From: Hypomesus transpacificus
Taxonomy: Eukaryota > Chordata > Actinopteri > Osmeriformes > Osmeridae
Assembly: GCF_021917145.1 (NCBI RefSeq)
Contig: NC_061061.1
Span: 3,357,390 to 3,421,389, forward strand
Direction of reading: 5' to 3'
Length of the DNA: 64,000 nucleotides
Positions 25,501 to 35,198 of this stretch are shown one piece after another. The stretch's first letter is position 1. The number at the start of each line of letters is the position of its first letter. Under the pieces are notes generated by a model. The model made no database searches. It saw only the letters and a list, made by a program, of their open reading frames with translations, and was not told where the DNA came from. The position numbers and the translations under genes were made by a program.

Positions 25501-27544
25501 CAGGCGTTACAGTAGATTTAACCATGTAGCCTAGTTTCATTATTCGTAACGGTTTTGCATTGGCATGTTGGTCATATACCGAAACCCCTAGGTCTTTTTC
25601 TCAAAGTTTACAGTTACTACGGTTTACTTAACCAAGTTCATATTCTGTTGGTATTTATTACAGAATTTGTTGAACTTGACATGAACTGGCCTGTGCATTC
25701 TCTATGGACGTTATTTACTTAGCCTAACTATAAGCAGCTTTATCCGCTGTGATCTGCATGCTAATATAATGCGGGCGCGCCGGTAATCATAGGGTCAGGG
25801 TTTAATCTCAGGTGTCGGTTGAACTATTTCACTTGCGTGCACGTTATGAGTGTCGAAGCAGTCATTAAATCAAGAAAAATGTTAAGATGATAAAGATAGG
25901 CTACGTGCAGTTGAATTGTGTGACTTGATCCGCGTGTCTATGCTCCGTTGATTTGCCAGGTGATTAGATAAATTGCACCAAATGTTACTCTCAGTTTCAC
26001 CCACCAATTCAACGGATCTCATATGCATATTGAACCACGAGACTGAGTTCGGTTAACCAGTTCGAAAAACCTCTACATTAAATTAAGACAGAATAACCTA
26101 CATAGCCTTATATATGACGTTCTGAAAACAGCAAACAGCCTAACTCTTGTCAGAACTATAAAGTTGCATACACATATTTGTATGATCATAACATAAAAGG
26201 TTAAGGTTTCACAAACACCTCATGTGAATAAAAAATGTTATATTTGGTATTTGGTTCTATTTTGAACCTATTTTAACCCAGGAAATGTTGTGACCTGCCA
26301 CAAGTTTCTCTCCTGTGGAGCCTTGAAACACGCTGTTATGTAGGTTATCTCCATGACTGTTAAAAATCTAAGTGGTGTTAACAGCCAGCAGGTCCGCTGA
26401 TTCACAAGGCCTTCAATGTCGTGATATGCTTGGGCTGGGCTGGCACTTGCATTTAATGTCTTGATCGAGACATTTATTAATTTAGCAGATCCAGAGCAGT
26501 AGCGCATATTATAGCCTGAGAAGAGCAGATCACAGTTTTAACAGGATTTTGGGGACAAGGTCAGCACTAGGCCTATATGGCTGAACATTTTGTATTTTCA
26601 TATATTCTTTATAGTGTTTCTGTAGCCTACTATTTATAGTGAATCAGTTCATAAACACAGAGCGATTCTCACCTTGTTGTCTTTCCTTGTCCCCCCCCCC
26701 CCCCTGTCTCTCTCTCTTTTTCTCTCTCTCTATCTGACTCTGGCAGGTGACTGCTCAGGTCAACAGGTGTCTTTGACATGGCCTGGGTCTTTGTATTGAT
26801 CCAGAAACGGAGCTGTCAGCACTTTAGTCCTCCATCAAGAATAGGCTTTAGCCTTCTTGTGTTTGATAAACATTCCATGTCATCTCTATTAAGCAAGGCC
26901 AGGTCATGAACAGTGAACCACGTCTCCTGCTGGCTGCCCTCTGTTTCAGTTCCCCTGATTTAAAGACGGATGACAGATTTGTTTTGAAACACGTTTTGCT
27001 TGTTTCACGTCAGTTAACCTAACTTTTGACAAAGAAATGAGACCCCCATTTATTTCCAATGTTTGCTATAGCCAAACGAAGTTATTATAGTATTTATTAT
27101 CAGTTTATTTTGGAATTAGACTGTAAATGTAAATACACCTACCGGCTCATAAGCAAATGGACACAGCTCCGCGTGCAAAATCATGAGCAGTATTCCAAGC
27201 AGAGCTGTGCCCAAAGCACACGCGCACAGGCGCTTTTTGTCCTCCAGCAAAAACTTTCTGTCTCGCAGTCTGTATAGATTGTCCCCTTCAATAGGGGTCA
27301 CCCGCTTCCCTGTGTGGGATAGTGGGACAGATATTTCCGTCGTGTCCCCGCCGTTTCGATTGATTAATCCATCGCAGTTCATACCGTCCACTTTTGAATC
27401 GTTGTTGATGTTGTGGGAGGTCATCTCCATAGCGCACTTGGCACGGCTGTTGCCGTTCTCCCTGTCGCCGTCCACTGCTGCCTCGTCCTCTCCTTGTCCA
27501 GCTTCCCCTTTGTCCGTGCTCTGCCCCCGAGTGCGATAAGACAT
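13345..27544 (-). CDS. kcnn4: KCNN4-type calcium-activated potassium channel (SK4/IK)
   Basis: Plasma-membrane K+ channel opened by Ca2+-calmodulin. Eight coding exons keep phase throughout: 27143-27544, 23861-23956, 21091-21560, 20109-20244, 17209-17319, 15344-15465, 14013-14082 and 13345-13509; about 523 residues (human KCNN4 427). Residues 1-105 form an acidic Ser/Asn-rich cytosolic extension; S1 near 110-128 ([11 protein letters not shown]), S2 in exon 2, S3 [11 protein letters not shown]4 [13 protein letters not shown]5 before LCER, pore TVGYGD at 345-350, and S6 into [11 protein letters not shown]. Exons 6-8 give the calmodulin-binding domain ([20 protein letters not shown]) and a C-terminal coiled coil. 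The S3-S4 linker holds a Ser-rich insertion. Position beside smg9 and an LYPD-type gene supports kcnn4 over kcnn1-3. Introns are rich in poly-G runs. Confidence 0.95.
14083..15343. other. kcnn4 intron, no feature seen
   Basis: Between coding exons 6 and 7. A short CA-rich stretch lies near 15255-15315; otherwise nothing recognisable. Confidence 0.6.
15466..17208. other. kcnn4 intron, no feature seen
   Basis: Between coding exons 5 and 6. Short CA/GT and T-rich tracts (about 16005-16022, 16540-16610) only; open frames here have no splice or family support. Confidence 0.6.
17320..20108. other. kcnn4 intron with long G runs
   Basis: Between coding exons 4 and 5. Contains G runs at 17379-17401 (23 bases) and 18844-18887 (44 bases). 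No other gene or recognisable transposon is seen. Confidence 0.6.
18844..18887. repeat. Poly-G run (44 bases)
   Basis: Unbroken G on the plus strand, the template strand of kcnn4. Length in the assembly may be inexact. Confidence 0.9.
20245..21090. other. kcnn4 intron with GT repeat
   Basis: Between coding exons 3 and 4; a (GT)n-like stretch at about 20827-20910, nothing else recognised. Confidence 0.6.
21663..21745. repeat. (GA)n microsatellite followed by poly-G
   Basis: About 35 GA units followed by a 13-base G run. Confidence 0.93.
22525..22594. repeat. G-rich homopolymer block
   Basis: Seventy bases of G interrupted by one A (22561) and one C (22578), then [12 protein letters not shown] sequence. 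On the kcnn4 template strand. Confidence 0.9.
23957..27142. other. Large first intron of kcnn4
   Basis: Mostly unique-looking sequence. It contains one isolated 117-codon open frame (24605-24958, listed separately) and a short C run plus CT tract at about 26693-26735. Nothing else is recognisable. Confidence 0.6.
24605..24958 (-). CDS. Unidentified 117-residue open frame in kcnn4 intron 1
   Basis: ATG-to-stop frame on the same strand as kcnn4, in sequence free of simple repeats. The product would be basic with a mixed, protein-like composition; the second half ([20 protein letters not shown] to the end) has a heptad-like helical stretch [16 protein letters not shown] and a polar tail. No signal peptide or membrane segment. 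I do not recognise a family. It could be a nested single-exon gene, an old retrocopy, or chance; splice signals linking it to kcnn4 are not evident. Confidence 0.3.
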   Translation of the reverse strand: MLNVDKVRMSRGLGWLVRYPAKSLGNNVNHVRSFQKSFQRKKITTKSKHLEQATCFGLDRMHSNERHAYEAFQLARVKLDMMQMLQEKLWKTIEFANKRHHTIQLPTSPRGSFLNFV

Positions 27545-27954
27545 AGATGGGCAAACCGTGAACCGGGTCCTCCTCCCCTCCGTCCCACATGTAAAGTTGA
27601 GGATTTAGGTGGAGTGATACGCGCTCACCTGGAGATTGCCACCACCCGCATGATTACGCGCGCCACTGGCTGTTGAGTTGGACTATGCGCTCATTTGCAT
27701 GCGTTATTATCAGAGCACGCCAGTCTGACACTAGTGTGCCTGGTGTTTGTCTGTTGCGTCTATATTAACAATTTGCATAATGTAGGAAGTTCTACCAGCC
27801 GTGCTGTAAAGATTGGTCAGGCAAGATTTGAAGGCATTTGTCTGGCAATTCCCGTAGGCTTCAGTGAATATTTGAACGTTCTTTACCTTTTTTTACGAAA
27901 GTGTCATCCAATAATGTTAAGCAATATTTGGGGTTAGAGACTACTGATATGAAG
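27545..27954. promoter_or_regulatory. Region upstream of kcnn4 start
   Basis: Immediately upstream of the kcnn4 start codon on its strand, with GC-rich sequence to about 27665. Likely holds the 5' UTR and promoter; no defined element seen. Confidence 0.4.
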
Positions 27955-28831
27955 TAGCTAACCCGTGCATTCCCATTTGTTAGATCCTTTGACACCCCCA
28001 ACGAAATATTGAATAATAAACTCATCACGGGGACATGATATACTTAAATGAAGCTAAATGGTCTTAGAGTGCTTGATAAGGTTGTTTATGAAGTACCTGT
28101 CACGATACCTAAAAGCCAAAGCATATAGCAAGCAAGGCCGTAATCATAATACATATTGGGGGGGGCACTGACGCATCGATGCTTGTGTCGCAAAACCAAT
28201 ACGCACAGTTTCGAAAAAGTGTTTTGGAGCTTGTATCAAATTTCGAAACCACGTGACAGATGATGTTCAATGCTTCAAACGTCACGAACTGGTTCGAAGT
28301 TTTGCCGCTCTTCTGAACCAGAGCCATGGAAGGAACGAAGCCACCGCTTCTTGTTAAAGACAAATCTCACATTGTCAGAGAAGCAGCACCAGGCATCGCT
28401 AGAGTTTCTTCCATCAGTCATTATTATTTAGCCAAATCCGTATAGTAATAATTATAAATCCGTGCATTTGTGTTGTGTTATTTTATTGAAATGAAACGTA
28501 ACATGATAGGACTAGGTAGGTCTATACAGTGCCCAGAAAACAAATGTTGATGATTCGTCAACATTGTCAACAGTAATAATAATTTGTAAAAATAAAGTTC
28601 CCCCAGTTCACAATAGAGTAGTAGCTAACCCGTGCATTCCCATTTGTTAGATCCTTTGACACCCCCAACGAAATATTGAATAATAAACTCATCACGGGGA
28701 CATGATATACTTAAATGAAGCTAAATGGTCTTAGAGTGCTTGATAAGGTTGTTTATGAAGTACCTGTCACGATACCTAAAAGCCAAAGCATATAGCAAGC
28801 AAGGCCGTAGTCATAATACATATTGGGGGGG
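27955..28831. repeat. 212-bp direct repeats flanking a hAT-like fragment
   Basis: 27955-28166 recurs nearly identically at 28620-28831 (offset 665). The space between is exactly a 452-base piece of a hAT-like element. Both repeats end in the same poly-G stretch. Confidence 0.9.
28165..28616 (+). mobile_element. Fragment of non-autonomous hAT-like element
   Basis: Collinear and almost identical with positions 31665-32116 of the complete copy at 31648-32620 and of the same length (452). It lacks both ends of the element, so it did not arrive by ordinary transposition. Confidence 0.88.
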
Positions 28832-28994
28832 ACACATCCCCCCCCAATATTCAAATCTGGTCAAAATGTCCCCCCCAACATATTGATCTAAAAATATAAA
28901 TGTGCTACGCTACGACAGGCAACCACGCACGCTGTCCGAAATTATCAACAACATTTTTTTCGTCCCCCCCAATGTTGATTCCATGGCGGCCTTG
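28800..28994. mobile_element. MITE-like element with CAAGGCCG ends
   Basis: Starts CAAGGCCGTAG and ends with the inverse CGGCCTTG; next to each end lies a G or C run (TTGGGGGGG and CCCCCCCAA), giving imperfect terminal inverted repeats of about 30 bases. A clear target duplication was not found. Its left part is also present in the direct repeat at 28131-28165. Confidence 0.5.
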
Positions 28995-29217
28995 AAGCAG
29001 ACCAATAAATGATCAGTGTTCCAAAAATTAAGTGAGCCTACTCAATAAAATGGGAAGAGGGAGCCCTCTAGTGGCTAAATTAAGTTTCTAGTGAACAAAA
29101 CAAAAGACAAAACACAATCATGGGAATACACGTCCCAATTACAGTTATTACATAATCACTCCCCACAAACCTTAGCCTTTAATTCAACAGAACAGTGTGG
29201 TGTATGCAAAAGATGAA

Positions 29218-29248
<31 letters not shown>

Positions 29249-29281
29249 ACCTCTCACCCCAGTCTGTTGGCGCTTCACTTT

Positions 29282-29640
29282 TTCCACATTATGTTATGTT
29301 ACAGCCATATTCCAAAATTGATTCATGGATCAAGTATTTTTGAGCATGATGCTACAAGCTTGGCACACAAATTATTGGGCAGTTTCTCCCATCTCTCAAG
29401 CTCCATCAGGTTGGATGGGAGCGTCGGGGCACAGCCATTTTCAGATCTCTCCAGAGATGCTAAATCGGTTTCCAGTCCGGCCGAAGCCATTCCTTGTTAT
29501 CTTGGCTGTGTGTTTAGGGTCGTTGTCCTGTTGGAAGATGAACTTTCGCCCCAGTCGGAGGTCCAGAGCACTCTGGAGCAGGTTTTCATCAAAGATGTCT
29601 CTGTACATTGCAGCATTCATCTTTCGGCTGTTACATAACA
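29282..29640 (-). mobile_element. Tc1-like transposase remnant
   Basis: The minus strand encodes the middle of a Tc1-type transposase: [20 protein letters not shown], then [12 protein letters not shown] with the second catalytic Asp. The frame then leaves the family pattern, and pieces in other frames (29325-29470) represent its C-terminal region. Truncated and inactive. Confidence 0.8.
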
Positions 29641-29959
29641 ACGTGTGGTAAAAGTGTAGCGCTGTGAATACTAAAAAATATATATTAGTAATTTCAACAA
29701 TGTCACATACTATTGAATTTACAAGTAACGCAGTAAATAAAATAAACAAACTTAAACTTAAGAGTATACATGTATCAATATAAATTAAATTAACCAAAAT
29801 TAACGCTAGGGGAAATAAAAGTTTATATAAATATATTTAAATTAGTACAGATTGTTACTGTTTTAATGATCTTTTGTTTAAAATATTTAAGTGCTGTGAA
29901 TACTTTCTGGATGCAGTTTAGAAACAATGTCAGGACCTTTGGCCATGTGACACACTAAC

Positions 29960-30152
29960 TGGAGTCAGGTGGCTGAGCGGTTAGGAAATCGGGCTCATAA
30001 TCAAAAGGTTGCTGGTTCGATTCCTGGCTGTGAAAAATGACGTTGTGTCCATGGGCAAGGCACTTCACCCTACTTGCCTCGGGGAATGTCCCTGTACTTA
30101 CTGTAAGTCGCTCTGGATAAACGTGTCTGCTTAATGACTAAATGTAAAATGT
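29960..30152 (+). mobile_element. tRNA-derived SINE (copy 1)
   Basis: Starts with a tRNA-like head (GTCAGGTGGCTGAGCGGTTA as box A; GGTTCGATTCC as box B), a body CAAGGCACTTCACCCTACTT, and a tail (GTAAGTCGCTCTGGATAA) that matches the 3' end of the L2 LINE in this window. Flanked by TAAC on both sides; the duplicate locus near 51790 lacks it. Confidence 0.88.
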
Positions 30153-30254
30153 AACCCCCCGCAAATCCTTCCGCCAAAGCATCCTGTCCCAGCGCAAATA
30201 TATTGTCATTAATTTGAGCACAAAATGCTGTTTTTTGGAGCTATGCAATACAAA

Positions 30255-30450
30255 TATTTTAGACTCATCTCTCTAATAATGCCAGGAATTTCTGTGTGTG
30301 TATGTATGTATGTAGCCTATTTAAGTATCCTCTTATTAGAATCGTTTTTTAGGGCAGCGAGTTTCCCACGATTATCTCAAAAACTGGGCACTCTGCAAAG
30401 TTCATATTTTGCAGGTGTCATTTTTATAATCCAGTGGAGGACAGTGCAGC
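30255..30450. repeat. Dispersed repeat, copy 1
   Basis: Shares phrases with 37437-37610 in order: CTCTAATAATGC, then ACTGGGCACTCTGCAAAGTTC, CAGGTGTC and TTATAATCCA. Family unknown. From here to 31640 I see nothing else recognisable. Confidence 0.5.
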
Positions 30451-31647
30451 ATTTCGACATTAAAAAAAACGTGACTGATAACATTATGTTTTCTATTTTT
30501 CCTGTCACCAGGTGTTGTGAAATAATGATCGAAATAATTCTAAGTACACTTTGTTTAGATAATCTTCAGGAACACAAGCAACCATTCAAACCATTTCTTA
30601 TTTATTTGTTCTTGCAGCCCTTCAAAAATAACAAAAAGCATGTGTCCCTGTTTGCTCTGACAACTATGTACAAAAAAGCATGGGGGGAAGCATGTTGTTG
30701 GTTTTACGCATTTATAAAAATAACTTGTCACCACGCATGTGTGTCGTGTGTACAACAAAAGTAGAAAATACAAGTTTCCACCAGGAATGAATTTTATTCT
30801 TAGACCAGATACACTACGGGTAATAAAAGATTGCATTCGAAAAAACAGCCTCCATATCTCATTACCCGCTTACCTAGGCCACTTGAAGAGTTATGATAAT
30901 GGAAGGCATCAGAATGGAGAGCTTGGATGTTTTTTTTTAATTGTTGACCATGTATTGAAGGTGTGCAAATACAAGTACCATGTATTTTAAACATCTCAGT
31001 CAATTGGTCTCAGCTGTTTTTGTCCTGGAGTCTATCCCCTATTAGGAAGTCAACAAGGCAGATGTCAAGCTTTTTGATTTTGTCATAAAATGTTATTTAT
31101 GGAAAGACAGCCATGACTTTCAACGTGCATCTTCTCACTCACCATGCAAAGTTAGTTACTGTGGGGCCCACTGTGGGCACTCTCTTTCTTTTTGAAAGTG
31201 CAAATGGCAGCCTGTTCAAGTTGGTCCATGGAACCAAATGTGTTGCTGTTCAGATCATTAACAAGTTTCTGTTGCATTAAACCTTGGTGTGTTTCGCAAC
31301 TTAACATGTGATCAGTGATCGTGTTTTAAACTTCTTATTCTGTCCTTAATGCGTGTGAGCCTACACAAATTTACAGATAATTAACAGATTTCCATTTGAA
31401 TGATTTTATATTTTTAATTGTCATGGAAGGATTTATTTTGTAAAACTGAAATGATAGAAAAATACAGCAATTAATACCACATACAATAGCTGTACATACA
31501 CTTCACCATCTTAAAAACAGCATCATAGTACTGCCATGATGCGGCAGGAAAGCTACAAAATAGCTACTGGGATCACGGTAACAAATCCACTGTCCAGGCA
31601 GAATATTAGGGTTGGGTTATGTTTATTTCCCGAGGAAGACAGAACAG

Positions 31648-32620
31648 TAGGGATGGGACGTATGGCACTGACGCATCGATGCTTGTGTCGCAAAACCAAT
31701 ACGCACAGTTTCGAAAAAGTGTTTTGGAGCTTGTATCAAATTTCGAAACCACGTGACAGATGATGTTCAATGCTTCAAACGTCACGAACTGGTTCGAAGT
31801 TTTGCCGCTCTTCTGAACCAGAGCCATGGAAGGAACGAAGCCACCGCTTCTTGTTAAAGACAAATCTCACATTGTCAGAGAAGCAGCACCAGGCATCGCT
31901 AGAGTTTCTTCCATCAGTCATTATTATTTAGCCAAATCCGTATAGTAATAATTATAAATCCGTGCATTTGTGTTGTGTTATTTTATTGAAATGAAACGTA
32001 ACATGATAGGACTAGGTAGGTCTATACAGTGCCCAGAAAACAAATGTTGATGATTCGTCAACATTTTCAACAGTAATAATAATTTGTAAAAATAAAGTTC
32101 CCCCAGTTCACAATAGACCTACATATCACAAATGTTAAGAAAAAATCGGTGTTATCTAGTTTAATTGATATAAAGACCATATCGTATAAACTCCGTCCAC
32201 CCGCAACAAAAAGTAATGATTTCTTCGGTGGTGTAGTTGGTTAAAGCATTGTACGATAACATATTGTTAATGCGAATCTGGAATCCTGAGTTCGCGCCCC
32301 AATGCAAGGACCCTCGTACGACGTTCTTTAACTTTTACTGTGAGAAAATGACATAATTCTAAAGGCCTACGGATGTATCACAACATTTTAATGTGTGAGA
32401 ACTAATATCAGATCAAAATGAACACATGTAGCCTTAATTAAATATTGAATAACGTAGGGTAGTCTACCGTCGGAGACAACCACTACGCCTCATTCAGCCA
32501 GTTTAAGCGGCTGCTAGATGACGCTGTTCATTTTCAATGCGCCGATAGTTCGGCTCTTTGGGCCGGCACAATCCGGAAGAAACCACCAAAGCTTCACAAG
32601 GCATCGTTCGCCCATCCCTA
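31648..32620 (+). mobile_element. Non-autonomous hAT-like element, complete copy
   Basis: Begins TAGGGATGGG and ends CCCATCCCTA, flanked by a perfect 8-base target duplication CAGAACAG (31640-31647 and 32621-32628), the hAT signature. 973 bases; no transposase. A tRNA-like segment (GGTGTAGTTGGTTAAAGCA as box A, GAGTTCGCGCC as box B) lies at about 32228-32300. Confidence 0.9.
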
Positions 32621-32699
32621 CAGAACAGTCCTTCTCCCAAGACCCGTGGCAAAATAAAACAAGTCATAAAAGAAAACCTCTTAGTAAGGGAACCAAATG

Positions 32700-33430
32700 T
32701 GGGGTGGATGGACAAAAAAAGAAAATAGTCCACACAACTTCCTCCACTCTAACAAATATATGTCCTGTCACTCCTCTTTCAGTCATCTCTCCCAACCAGA
32801 ATCCTCTGGCATTCTATGGGTCTCAGCTAATTACCCAAACTTGCTTCAGGTGTGTATAATTGATCCTATCCACATTCTGATAGAAGACTGGAGCTCAGTA
32901 GGTCTGGGCTTTGCCTCCCCCTGCTGGGCACATAGCATTCCTCCAAGGTGACCCGGGACTATTTGTCACACTACCATTGATACTACTCATAGCTAGTTCA
33001 ACATCGGCAGAATTCACAAGTAAATTAAAGCATTTTAATGTGACACATTACATGACTAACATATCAACTGTGATTTGAGCAGGAACTCTGAACTATGACC
33101 TGGCTGTGTCACAACAACCAAGGAAAACAACGGCAAGAACTAAAAAGATAATAATGAATTACCCAAAACTGACGATATTTGGTCAGACAATTTATGGTGA
33201 ATGTATTTCTTCTGACAATATTTTAATCTGGTAGATTCTGGGCATGTTACAGATTTTCTGTTATCATTGATTTGTGCAACCAGTTTAATAATTTTGTTTT
33301 CGAATTTTCAGATATATTTTTGATTATTAACAACTGAAATAAGCATTTAAGCTATGCGACCCAGCCTGCCTGACTACCCTTGTAATTACCATTGTCAGTA
33401 GGAGCTATCTGATTAATTAGTATATAGGAA
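32700..33430. other. Intergenic, nothing recognised
   Basis: AT-rich unique-looking sequence without a supported exon or repeat. Confidence 0.5.
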
Positions 33431-33439
33431 AAAATGAAC

Positions 33440-33545
33440 ATCAACTTGGCCAGGCTGGGAGACCATCTTAAACCAGTTAAATCCATCTTAAACCAGCACA
33501 GTGCCAACCAGCCTAGGCTAGTTTTAGCTGTTGTTTTTAGTGGGA
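33440..33545. mobile_element. Possible MITE fragment
   Basis: Self-similar phrases (CCATCTTAAACCAG twice; CCAACCAGCCTAGGCTAG) resemble a widespread fish hairpin MITE type. Ends are not defined. Confidence 0.35.
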
Positions 33546-33724
33546 AAACTGTCTTTTTCTTATCTGATGGCTAAATAAATGGCTCTTGGAATATTAGAAA
33601 GGCGGGTTGTGTTTGTTGTCATAAAATGCTATGTAGGATACTGTTCTGTAGCTGTATGACAATCAATAGTGAGTATAGCAGATATTTCAGCAAAGGTGCA
33701 GATGATTAAACTGTATCTTATGTC

Positions 33725-33896
33725 TGGGGTCAGATGGCTGAGTGGTTAGGGAGTCGGGCTATTGATAAGAAGGTTGTTGGTTTGATTCCTGGCTGTGCCA
33801 AATGACATTGTGTCATCCTACTTGCTTCGGGGAGAATGTCCCTGTACTTACTGTAAGTCGCTCTGGATAAGAGTGCCTGCTAACTGACTAAATGTC
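33725..33896 (+). mobile_element. tRNA-derived SINE (copy 2)
   Basis: Same family as 29960-30152: tRNA-like head GGTCAGATGGCTGAGTGG, box B-like GGTTTGATTCC, body lacking about 17 bases around CAAGGCAC, and the L2-like tail. Confidence 0.85.
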
Positions 33897-35198
33897 TGAT
33901 GGGCTAATATAACTCAATTGCACTGTCTCTGATGCAAATGAAGCTCTACGGCTACAGTAGCAGATCATGTCATTGCCTTGTCCATCTGATCCAACTTTGG
34001 GTGTAATGTTTCAATTCACAAAAACACTAAATTGTCTCCTCTAGGCTATATATGAAGACAAACAGGAAACATCTACAGATGTTTTAATCCATAGTGCAGA
34101 TCATTATCCTGTCTTAACCTATATCTTCATGCAACGTTTATATTTAAATTGACATAACCACTCAATGCGTCCACATTTATGTTAGGGACGGTTATGTAAG
34201 GCATAATGCACAACATGGTGTACAATATAATAAAATAATGGAGGCGTGAACTGTCCAACCATCCGTCCACCCAAACCATGGTTTAAAAATGTGTATGTTT
34301 CCAGCGTGGATTTTACGGGAAACCAGGTAAATAGGCAAACAGTCTTGTCTTATCAGAATTATAAATGACTTGACTACCCTAAAATATACAATTTATTTTG
34401 CGCTTTGGTTTACCCAACAAAGATTATACATTTAGCAGTCCTTCTTTGTGTCCCTCATAAACTTTTCCTCTCCCTATAGGACGCATCAGGAACAGCAGGG
34501 CCGTTTAACTGTCAGTGCTCCAGGGGTGCAGGCTCCCCATACAGGTCACTCAGCGCGGACCATCAGACCCACACCCCTTCAGACAGAGTTAGTCTGAGCT
34601 AGAGATGTTCACTGACATGCTAGACACAACATTTATTTTGACAGACTGTTACATCATGTTACAAAAACTCACACATCATCACACACATAGTTTCTTTTGT
34701 TCAGATATTAAAATTATATTCAGGGCTACACTCCAAAGGTTCGGGGCTGTAGCCCTGGCAAAAATGGATGTGTATGATAGAACAATAAATTCTCATTGTC
34801 ATTATTAAACGACTCAAAATAGTCACAAATTGGAGATCTGGGTACAGTGCATAATGTGTTCAGTTGGCTTCAGTATATAACACTTTTTGGGGATGGTCAT
34901 GTTATTGGGGAAGGGGGGGGGGAAGAGGAGGTTGGGGTGTGTTGTGCATTCCAAAGATGGGTGTAGATCACAAGACATGATGAACAGATTGAGTTCTGTA
35001 AAAAACACCCTAAAAATATGTCTAAGAAATATCCCCTAGACACCACATTATGTAAAAGGCACAAAATTAAGATGGCAAAGGGATGCGATCATGATGGGGA
35101 GGGGTGTTACAGGACAGAGGATGAGCAGATTGTGAGCACAGAGGAAAGCGGCAGAGAAAGATGGTTGGATGAGGTGAATCATCATTGGACTGTGCTTC
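33897..35198. other. Intergenic region downstream of Ly6-type gene
   Basis: No exon supported. A plus-strand AATAAA with a CATTGTCATTATT-like end at about 34784-34806 suggests the tail of an old retroelement. Part of it may be 3' UTR of the Ly6-type gene. Confidence 0.4.

Larger units (their letters stand above)
29029..30190. repeat. Segmental duplicate, copy 1 (partner about 51115-51810)
   Basis: Blocks 29029-29225 and 29935-29957 plus 30152-30190 match 51115-51310 and 51763-51805 in the same order and orientation. Between them this copy has a Tc1 remnant and a SINE, while the partner has CT/CA microsatellites. Confidence 0.75.

Noticed and set aside
28109..28363. Recurring 84-codon frame (also at 31606-31863) as a conserved small gene
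   Set aside because: It is carried by the hAT-like repeat copies and differs only where the copies diverge; no transposase or known domain.
32228..32310. Functional tRNA gene inside the hAT-like element
   Set aside because: Box-like motifs only; box B is off consensus and the stretch is part of the repeated element.
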